A stretch of DNA of 26,947 bases from Akkermansiaceae bacterium (lineage in GTDB: Bacteria > Verrucomicrobiota > Verrucomicrobiia > Verrucomicrobiales > Akkermansiaceae): the NCBI GenBank assembly GCA_023301335.1, contig JALZVA010000157.1, forward strand, positions 1 through 26,947, written 5' to 3'. The notes under the pieces are model-generated. The model searched no databases. It was not told the DNA's origin and was given only the letters and a program-made list of their open reading frames with translations. Of the stretch, positions 15,549 to 22,388 are shown piece by piece (the first letter of the stretch is position 1; every line of letters begins with the position of its first letter). A program made the position numbers and the translations under genes.

Positions 15549-16400
15549 ATGCCTAAAATCGGAATCACCTGGGGGGATCAAGCAGGCGTTGGACCAGAAG
15601 TCATCGAACAAGCGCTTGCTAGCCAAACATGGCCGGCAAATGTGGATTTCGTCATGATTGGGGAGAAGATTCAGGCATGTCCAGGAGTCCCTACTTTAAA
15701 GACAGCTCAAGCATCTTTAGACGCTCTTGAGCTCGGCGCTAAGATGCTCAAAGATAATAGCATCGATTCTATCGCCACCGCTCCCGTGGCAAAAGAATGG
15801 TTACACAAAGTTGGCTTCCACTATCCTGGGCAAACAGAGTTTTTTGCCGATCGCTTAGATTGTGAGAACTACGCTATGTGTCTCACTGGACCGTCACTCA
15901 CCGTTGCACTCGTTACCATTCACGTCCCCCTTACCGAGGTTCCCCGCCTGCTCACCAGTTCTGAAATCGTAAGAATAGGCTCACTGTTAAAAAACTTTTG
16001 TGAGAAAAAAAATCAACGCCCTGCAAAAATCGCCGTCTGTGGTCTCAATCCACATGCCGGTGAAAATGGAGCATTTGGGAGGGAAGATATTGATATTATT
16101 ATCCCTGCTATAGAGACACTCAATCAACCCGAGCAGAATTTCCACGGGCCATTCCCACCCGACACCATCTTCCGCCCAGCGGTGGACGGTCACTACGATG
16201 CTGTGCTCTGTATGTATCACGACCAAGGCCTCATCCCCCTCAAGCTCTTGGATTTTGACACTGGCATCAATACCACTCTAGGTCTCCCTAAGCCTAGAAC
16301 TAGCCCAGACCACGGCACAGGGTTCGACATTGCAGGGAAAGGTATCGCAAGCCCCACTTCGATGGCTAATGCCATCCAGCTTGCCATTGACCTAGCCTAA
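15549..16400 (+). CDS. pdxA: 4-hydroxythreonine-4-phosphate dehydrogenase (divergent)
   Basis: Oxidises 4-phosphohydroxy-L-threonine with NAD in the DXP-dependent pathway to pyridoxal phosphate. Metal-binding histidines are present: H125 in VTIHVPLTEVP, H224 in MYHDQGLIPLK and H255 in RTSPDHGTGFDIAG; CGLNPHAGENGAFG (164-177) is also canonical. The 283-residue product is about 45 residues shorter than E. coli PdxA, the loss falling in the N-terminal third. Two signature residues differ: GDQAGVGPE (9-17) where the family has GDPAGIGPE, and PGQTEFF (93-99) where it has GHTE. The enzyme is probably still PdxA, though a PdxA2-like paralogue is possible. It is the last gene of the plus-strand series, convergent with comEC. 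Confidence 0.9.
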   Translation: MPKIGITWGDQAGVGPEVIEQALASQTWPANVDFVMIGEKIQACPGVPTLKTAQASLDALELGAKMLKDNSIDSIATAPVAKEWLHKVGFHYPGQTEFFADRLDCENYAMCLTGPSLTVALVTIHVPLTEVPRLLTSSEIVRIGSLLKNFCEKKNQRPAKIAVCGLNPHAGENGAFGREDIDIIIPAIETLNQPEQNFHGPFPPDTIFRPAVDGHYDAVLCMYHDQGLIPLKLLDFDTGINTTLGLPKPRTSPDHGTGFDIAGKGIASPTSMANAIQLAIDLA

Positions 16401-16422
16401 CAATCTGAAAAAATCAGAAGCT

Positions 16423-18663
16423 TTAGTTCTCTAGCAGTACTTCCTCTCCCAACATGGGAAGCAAGACAAGTTTACCAGTTCTCCACCTGATACTCACCGC
16501 ACCGCAGTCACTTTGATTAAGCAATTTGACCTGATATTTATCTAACATGCTTCGCCATCCGTAGCTTCTTCTCTGTGATAGGTCAGGTCGAAACGAGGTG
16601 GCTATCACCACTTTGGGACGAGCAGCTTGAATCAGAGCCTCATGCGGGCTGTGTTGTTCCCCATGCTTTCCACAAATCAATACATCACACCTTACATCCA
16701 CACCCTTTTCTAACAATTTTTGCTCTGTGAAGAAACCCATGTCATTTGTAAAAAGAATCACATAGCTCTTCCACTTGAGCCTCACTACGATTCCCTTGTC
16801 ATCGTGGCTTGGCGCGTCTTGCTGCGTGCCATCATAAATCACCTCCAGTCTATAGTCTTCTCCACTTTTACTGTAGCCCTCACTCAACACTCCTATGTTC
16901 TCATCCGAGAACCCTGCATTCATTAGAACATTCTGAAACGTTACTGAAGCTTTAACCTTCGGAAGCATCACCTTACCTAACTGGTTCTCATCTACCACAC
17001 TCTCTATTCCACGGTAATGGCTCGCATCATGATGACTTATCCATATCTCTCCTACATTCCTTTTAAACTGCCGCAGAGCATTCCTAACCTCTCCCCTTGT
17101 GCTCTTTCCTCCACAGTCTAACATGAGTCCGTCACCCAAATTAAAAAATACAGCTCCTCCTTGTTTCATATCAAAAATTTCCACACTTTCTTCTGCTTGA
17201 GAGGCCAGAACATAATGCCCGTATTTTAAGCCTGCTGCTCCTCCTGCAAACTTATACGCCACCGTAGCTACTTGTGCATTCACACGGTTTACGAATACTG
17301 AAAGGTCTGAGGAAATCAGACTTACCCCTACGCTGATCACCCCTAGCCATATCACCAAAGTCAACAGCGCAACAATCGGCACTCCAATAAGTAAGGCCAC
17401 TGGGGATAGCATCTTAAAATAAAAAGCAATCAAAGGAGCTGATCCCATCCAAGCTGCAAAGGAAACCGCCGCACTTTGCTTAACATAACGACGTAGCTTC
17501 AGCTTTAATTTCTGAACGCTACTGTAAAGCGAAGGTGGAAGAAAGGGATCAACCTTATCCATAAAGGCGAACCTTCTTTCCCAAAACCCCGTGAACATCA
17601 CAATCGCCAACACCACTCCATAGGTTAAAAGAAAACTCACTGTAAAGAGTTGATAAGAATCAAACCCTAACAGAATAATCGAACTTACAGCGAGTGTGTT
17701 CAAGATATTTGCCTTACGGTAGAGCATAAAGCCTCCAAGAAAAACAGAGGCCATCACCGTTGCCCGGATCGCCGGAGTTCCCCAACCTGTTAGACCCGTG
17801 TAAAAGACCATCAATAAAACCACAAGGGGAATCAGTATATACTGGGGGAAAGAGAGTAAGCGTAAAAAGAACAATGCCAACCCTGCAATGAGCATCACAT
17901 GTAAGCCACTCACAGCAAACACGTGCATCGCCCCACTCAATCTAAACTGAACTGTCACCGGGTCATCATTGCCAAATCTCTCTCCAAGAAACATAGATTG
18001 GATCACCTTCGCCGCATTCTCATCTTCAACTCCCTTTACTAACCTCTCTTTCACGCTCTCTCTAACATCTCCAATCTTCCCTAAATAGCTATACCCTTTA
18101 GCTACTCCTACTTTCTCTCCATACCCTGAGCACTGTAGACTCATCCCTTGATGCCTCATCCACTCTGTCGCATCAAAGCCACCTGGATTTCTAGCGGGAT
18201 CAGGCCGTTTCACCCAGAACTCACCATGGATCTTATCCCCCAGTTGCCACTTCTGTTGAGAATGGTAAAGAAGCTTAACATCCTCTATAGTCAGGGAGCC
18301 TTCTAACACCCTGACTTTGTATCGATCTCCCTTTAGCACTCCCACGACTAATAGTTCAGCCTCACATGCACGTGTCTTAGGAAACGCTTTCACCTGTTCA
18401 TCTAAGCTCTGCTTCCTCAAACCGTGAAGACCCGAAAAGAGGATTAGCACAATGCACGTGTAAAGACCAAGTGACCTACTCACAAAAGCAAGTAATGCAC
18501 AGGATACAACCAAGCCTAACAGAAATGGAATATTATCATACTCGACCGCGATAATCCCCAAGCAGCCAAACAGCACGGGGATTATCAAAGGGCGACCACT
18601 CACCCATTGTTTCCACTTACTCCCACACACCATCTGTTTTGGTAGAAAGGAGTCGTGCATCAT
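16423..18663 (-). CDS. comEC: ComEC/Rec2-type DNA uptake channel protein
   Basis: A 746-residue polytopic inner-membrane protein of the DNA-uptake channel family. An N-terminal pair of membrane segments precedes the soluble OB-fold-like part (about residues 95-200, with PDPARNPGGFDATEWMR). The Competence domain begins with HVFAVSGLHV (247-256) and has many hydrophobic segments to about 470. The C-terminal beta-lactamase-like domain starts near residue 500 (GGAVFFNLGDGLMLDCGG). Its metal motif reads SHHDASH (543-549) instead of the usual SHxDxDH, and the later HHGS block reads KHGE, so nuclease activity is doubtful. It lies 15 bases after the ftsK stop, suggesting cotranscription. Two adjacent ATG codons (18663, 18660) are possible starts. 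Confidence 0.93.
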   Translation of the reverse strand: MMHDSFLPKQMVCGSKWKQWVSGRPLIIPVLFGCLGIIAVEYDNIPFLLGLVVSCALLAFVSRSLGLYTCIVLILFSGLHGLRKQSLDEQVKAFPKTRACEAELLVVGVLKGDRYKVRVLEGSLTIEDVKLLYHSQQKWQLGDKIHGEFWVKRPDPARNPGGFDATEWMRHQGMSLQCSGYGEKVGVAKGYSYLGKIGDVRESVKERLVKGVEDENAAKVIQSMFLGERFGNDDPVTVQFRLSGAMHVFAVSGLHVMLIAGLALFFLRLLSFPQYILIPLVVLLMVFYTGLTGWGTPAIRATVMASVFLGGFMLYRKANILNTLAVSSIILLGFDSYQLFTVSFLLTYGVVLAIVMFTGFWERRFAFMDKVDPFLPPSLYSSVQKLKLKLRRYVKQSAAVSFAAWMGSAPLIAFYFKMLSPVALLIGVPIVALLTLVIWLGVISVGVSLISSDLSVFVNRVNAQVATVAYKFAGGAAGLKYGHYVLASQAEESVEIFDMKQGGAVFFNLGDGLMLDCGGKSTRGEVRNALRQFKRNVGEIWISHHDASHYRGIESVVDENQLGKVMLPKVKASVTFQNVLMNAGFSDENIGVLSEGYSKSGEDYRLEVIYDGTQQDAPSHDDKGIVVRLKWKSYVILFTNDMGFFTEQKLLEKGVDVRCDVLICGKHGEQHSPHEALIQAARPKVVIATSFRPDLSQRRSYGWRSMLDKYQVKLLNQSDCGAVSIRWRTGKLVLLPMLGEEVLLEN

Positions 18664-18678
18664 CTCATCAGATTTTTT

Positions 18679-21342
18679 TTAATCCACATCCGTAGGGATT
18701 CGGATCTCCCTTGCCTTAGCACCATCAGCTGGTCCGATGATGCCTCTATCTTCGAGAATGTCCATCATCCGTGCCGCACGTGTGTAACCTAAACGTAACC
18801 TCCGCTGAAGGAGCGAGGTGCTAGCCTTCCCTTCTGCACGGATCACTTCCATACATTTTTCATAGCATTCTTCATCCGCATCTGAGACCCCATCATTATC
18901 TCCATCTCCTTGGTCTCCTCCTCCACTCTCAATACTCTTCTGAACGTCTTCTTCAAACTTTTGCTCACATTGATTACTGCAGTAATCCACGATTGCTTCA
19001 ACCTCTTCATCCGAGACAAAGGCACCTTGTGAGCGTTCAAGCTTAGCTGAACCCGGTGGGAGATACAGCATATCCCCTTTTCCGACGAGTTTCTCTGCTC
19101 CTTTTCCGTCCAGGATCACACGAGAGTCGAGCGCGGAAGAAACTTGGAATGCTATACGACTCGGAATGTTCGCCTTAATAATTCCTGTCACTACGTCTGC
19201 ACGCGGAGTCTGAGTCGCAATGATCAGGTGGATTCCTGCAGCACGTGCCTTCTGGGCAATACGCGCAATATTTCCTTCCACATCTGCTGGAGCTGTCTGC
19301 ATTAAGTCAGCAAGCTCATCAATAATCACCACAATATAAGGTATTCTATCTGGAATATCTTCCTCTGCTTCTAACTCATCTTCATCCTCATCTGATAAGC
19401 TTGAAGGTCCGAGGTCTCCATCTTCAAGAGCACGTGCAATCGAATCGATATGCTCCTGATCAACTTCCTCTACTTCATGCTCGGCGTCTTCACCTTCTTC
19501 CTCCTCGATGATTTCTGGTTCTTCCTCCTCTTCTTTTTCTGGACGCGGCCTTCCGTTAAAACCGTCAAAATTTCTCACCCCACACTTCGCAAAAATTCGG
19601 TATCTTTTCTCCATCTCATTAACGACCCAACGTAGAGCTGAAACGACCTTCGCAGGTTCCGTAACAACAGGGATCACTAAGTGAGGAAGGTCACCATAGA
19701 TCTGCATCTCGACCACCTTCGGATCCACCATGATAAAACGGAGTTCATCTGGGCTGAACTTGAATAAAATACTAGTGATGATGGAGTTAATGCACACCGA
19801 TTTACCCGCACCGGTAGCTCCAGCTACAAGTAAGTGAGGCATCGCTGCGAGATCCCCAATCACGGCATTTCCATACACGTCTTTGCCAAGTGCTAACGGG
19901 ATCTTCTTCTTCGCACTCGTGAAGGCCTCATCCTGAAGTAGCTCCCGAAGAGGAACAGCCACACGATCATCGTTCGCAATCTCGATCCCTACCGTATCCT
20001 TCCCTGGGATAGGTGCTAAAATATTAATTCTTTCCGCACGAGTGGCTCGTGCTAGATCCGCCTCTAACTGTGTGATCCTCGACACACGTAAGCCTAAGCT
20101 AGGATAAACCTCGTAACGGGTGATCGTCGGACCACGGGTGATATCCCCTGCTGTCACCTCAACGCCAAACGCTTGTAGTGTGTCCACGATCACTTTTTGG
20201 ACGCGAATCAGTTCCCCCTTATCAGCTTCAGATTCACCAGCGACTTCCTCACTCTCTTCATCGTAAGACAGGAGATCAAAACCTGGAGTTTCATAATCTT
20301 CATAACCTTCAACTGAGAGAGCTGGGTTATCTGATTTTTTCTTATTAAAAGGTCTCGATCCTGGCTCGATCTCTTTCTTCAGCTTATTCTGTGAAGAATC
20401 AATAATTTGGGGCTCTGGAGTGCTAGACGCTGCTGAAAGTGGCTCTGGCTTAGCATCTCCCTTTGCCGTTTTTTTCTTCGACTCTAGCTCTCGATTCATA
20501 AGCTTGGCTGTCATCGGGTTATCAGGGATATCTAAAGGTAACTCTGCTTCTTCGGTATCTTTTTCCTTACTTTTTTTCATTACCTCAGCTGCACGTCGCT
20601 CAGCATCACGCTCAGCCTTACGTTCATCTCTGAGGCGGTCTTTCTCTGCCTGCTTTTCGTCCGAAATTCGTTTTTTCTCTCTAGCCTCCTTGCTGTTTGA
20701 TCTCCAGTTAGAAAACTTGGTAGCGAGAATAGAAACCACTGCTTTAATAAACTTCACCGGGTGCACGCCCGTGATAAGGATCATTCCTACTAGGTAAGCA
20801 AAAAACAATACCAGCATTGCACCAGGTTTTGCGAGTAAGGTCACCAATAGGCAACGCCCAATAAAATACCCAACATAGCCACCAGTGAGGTGATTCGACA
20901 CTCCATCCTTGGTTACCTTCAGATCTAAGTTCACTGCCCAATCTTTAAAAAACCAATCCTGCACCCCTAACAGGCATGCTCCTGTGATCACAAAAGCAAG
21001 CATCCCTATCCACTTCCTGCATGTCCATGAGGACTCCATCACGGCATAGGCAAAACCTAACCAAATCAATGCGATCGGAACCAAATAGGCAGCTACCCCG
21101 AAAATCATGAACACACACCACGCTAGTAATGCCCCTATAACGCCAATCCAATTACTCACCCCCACTCCCTCTGGTCGATCCACAGACCGAACAAAATCAG
21201 GAAGATCCACAGGAGTGAAAGATATCAAGGCGAGAAATAGTAGCACTCCCATACCACACATACTTATTCCCATCACCTCATTAAACCAACTTGGCAGGGT
21301 GGATTCAACAGTCTGTTTTTTTGGTTTATTGGAAGTAGCCAT
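18679..21342 (-). CDS. ftsK: DNA translocase FtsK/SpoIIIE
   Basis: An 887-residue septal DNA pump that clears chromosome termini and activates dimer resolution. The N-terminal 195 residues hold four to five membrane segments, followed by a charged linker to about residue 360 with repeated KAERDAERRAAE-like helices. The motor domain has LAPIPGKDTVGIEIAN, Walker A GATGAGKS (508-515), Walker B VVIIDELADLM (671-681) and TQTPRADVVTG. The gamma winged-helix domain (about 825-887, LLQRRLRLGYTRAARMMDIL) reads KOPS-type sequences. Two oddities: a 64-residue highly acidic insert (598-661) just before Walker B, and an EF-hand-like loop DGDNDGVSDADE (813-824) ahead of the gamma domain. The gene is followed by comEC after 15 bases. 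ATG 21342 lacks a Shine-Dalgarno sequence. Confidence 0.96.
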   Translation of the reverse strand: MATSNKPKKQTVESTLPSWFNEVMGISMCGMGVLLFLALISFTPVDLPDFVRSVDRPEGVGVSNWIGVIGALLAWCVFMIFGVAAYLVPIALIWLGFAYAVMESSWTCRKWIGMLAFVITGACLLGVQDWFFKDWAVNLDLKVTKDGVSNHLTGGYVGYFIGRCLLVTLLAKPGAMLVLFFAYLVGMILITGVHPVKFIKAVVSILATKFSNWRSNSKEAREKKRISDEKQAEKDRLRDERKAERDAERRAAEVMKKSKEKDTEEAELPLDIPDNPMTAKLMNRELESKKKTAKGDAKPEPLSAASSTPEPQIIDSSQNKLKKEIEPGSRPFNKKKSDNPALSVEGYEDYETPGFDLLSYDEESEEVAGESEADKGELIRVQKVIVDTLQAFGVEVTAGDITRGPTITRYEVYPSLGLRVSRITQLEADLARATRAERINILAPIPGKDTVGIEIANDDRVAVPLRELLQDEAFTSAKKKIPLALGKDVYGNAVIGDLAAMPHLLVAGATGAGKSVCINSIITSILFKFSPDELRFIMVDPKVVEMQIYGDLPHLVIPVVTEPAKVVSALRWVVNEMEKRYRIFAKCGVRNFDGFNGRPRPEKEEEEEPEIIEEEEGEDAEHEVEEVDQEHIDSIARALEDGDLGPSSLSDEDEDELEAEEDIPDRIPYIVVIIDELADLMQTAPADVEGNIARIAQKARAAGIHLIIATQTPRADVVTGIIKANIPSRIAFQVSSALDSRVILDGKGAEKLVGKGDMLYLPPGSAKLERSQGAFVSDEEVEAIVDYCSNQCEQKFEEDVQKSIESGGGDQGDGDNDGVSDADEECYEKCMEVIRAEGKASTSLLQRRLRLGYTRAARMMDILEDRGIIGPADGAKAREIRIPTDVD

Positions 21343-21423
21343 GAAGAAAAATCGACCAGATTTTCTCTCTCTAGCTTCCTAAAAGCAAGGCAGAACCGCA
21401 TTTTTATTAAGAAAAGTAGAATA

Positions 21424-22095
21424 TCAAGGAAGAATCCGAGAATCTAAGTGGAATACTTGTCCCGAAGTGTAGTGCATTTCCCCGTGTAGATGCTTTACAA
21501 AAGAAGCCACTTGCTGAGTTGTGTTTAATGCCTTGAGCGTGTGAGCTTCAATCATTTCTCGTTTTCTCTCCTCTGCCACAGCTGCGGTCATTTTAGTGTC
21601 GAGCCAGCCCGGTACCACCATGTTGACACGCACCCCACGTCCCCCCAGCTCCTGAGCTAGTGATTTCATCAAGCCAACTAAGCCAGCCTTGGCTGAGGCA
21701 TAATTTGACTGACCTAAATGAGGTTTAAAGCCGCTATAGCTTCCTACGAAAAGAATATGTCCCGAGCGTTGTTTTAACATCAACTTTGCAGCCTGTTGTG
21801 CGCAGAGAAATGCCCCTTTTAGATTCACCTCTAGAGCCTTCTCCCAAGAAGCCTCAGACATTTTCAAAAGCAAATCATCCGCAACTAATCCAGCATTGCA
21901 CACAAGAAGGTCTAATCGCTTCAACGTAGCAAAATACGCATCCACGCTCGCTTCCTCCACCACATCAAGCTTCTGCCTCCCTGGTAACAGCACTTTCCCT
22001 TCACCAGCTAACATGCTCCCCATGGACTTCGCTAAATCACCTTCCCCTCCTGTCACCAGGAACACCTTCTCTTCATCATTCATTTGCGACTTCAT
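21424..22095 (-). CDS. FabG-like short-chain dehydrogenase/reductase
   Basis: A 223-residue Rossmann-fold oxidoreductase, most like 3-oxoacyl-ACP reductases. The catalytic set is intact: CNAG, the Asn of VNLKGAF, Ser in VGSYSG, and YASAK (Tyr and Lys). The following AGLVGLMKSLAQEL and RGVRVNMVVPGWLDT fit FabG closely. The cofactor loop is atypical: TGGEGDLA instead of TGxxxGIG, so nucleotide preference is uncertain. Three in-frame starts exist: TTG 22116, ATG 22095 and ATG 22083; ATG 22095 is chosen, but 22083 gives the more typical short N-terminus. A perfect TTGACA occurs about 60 bases upstream, without a well-spaced -10 box. It is not adjacent to fabD, so a role outside the main fatty-acid cycle is possible. 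Confidence 0.85.
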   Translation of the reverse strand: MKSQMNDEEKVFLVTGGEGDLAKSMGSMLAGEGKVLLPGRQKLDVVEEASVDAYFATLKRLDLLVCNAGLVADDLLLKMSEASWEKALEVNLKGAFLCAQQAAKLMLKQRSGHILFVGSYSGFKPHLGQSNYASAKAGLVGLMKSLAQELGGRGVRVNMVVPGWLDTKMTAAVAEERKREMIEAHTLKALNTTQQVASFVKHLHGEMHYTSGQVFHLDSRILP

Positions 22096-22205
22096 GCTAA
22101 AACATCCGACGAGCAAGTCAGATCTGTATTCACCCTATTTTATAGCTTTTGATTGTCAACCCAGTGCGCACTTTCTCGAATAGTCTTTCCGTCCACTATG
22201 ACGAG

Positions 22206-22328
22206 TTACCTTCCTAGTTCTGGATGCGGATCCTTAACCTGTTCGATAATACATTGGATGAAATCTTCTGCTTCTCCTACCCTACCAAGGGGCTCCTCTC
22301 CTTTTTTGAATCCGCTGAGTATAAAGCT
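22206..22328 (-). pseudogene. Possible remnant of a C-terminal coding region
   Basis: Minus-strand open stretch of 40 codons that reads protein-like (FKKGEEPLGRVGEAEDFIQC and on to HPELGR, then TAA). It has an in-frame stop directly upstream and no ATG, GTG or TTG. The PLGRVGEAED piece resembles the PLGRxGxPED motif near the end of SDR enzymes, and an SDR gene lies next to it on the same strand. It could be a decayed neighbour or simply chance; confidence is low. Confidence 0.25.
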
Positions 22329-22388
22329 TTAAATAAACTCTCTAATCTGAAATGCTAGAGGCAGAAACACTTGATGCTTTCTCCATAG

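Noticed and set aside
16404..16418. Small hairpin TCTGA-AAAAA-TCAGA between pdxA and comEC as a bidirectional terminator
   Set aside because: Only five base pairs, AT-rich, and no clear U-run beyond the loop; too weak to call.
22199..22333. Small plus-strand frame of 44 codons starting ATG 22199
   Set aside because: Composition is Ser/Pro/Leu-rich like an antisense frame, with no ribosome-binding site or similarity; the opposite strand reads more like protein.
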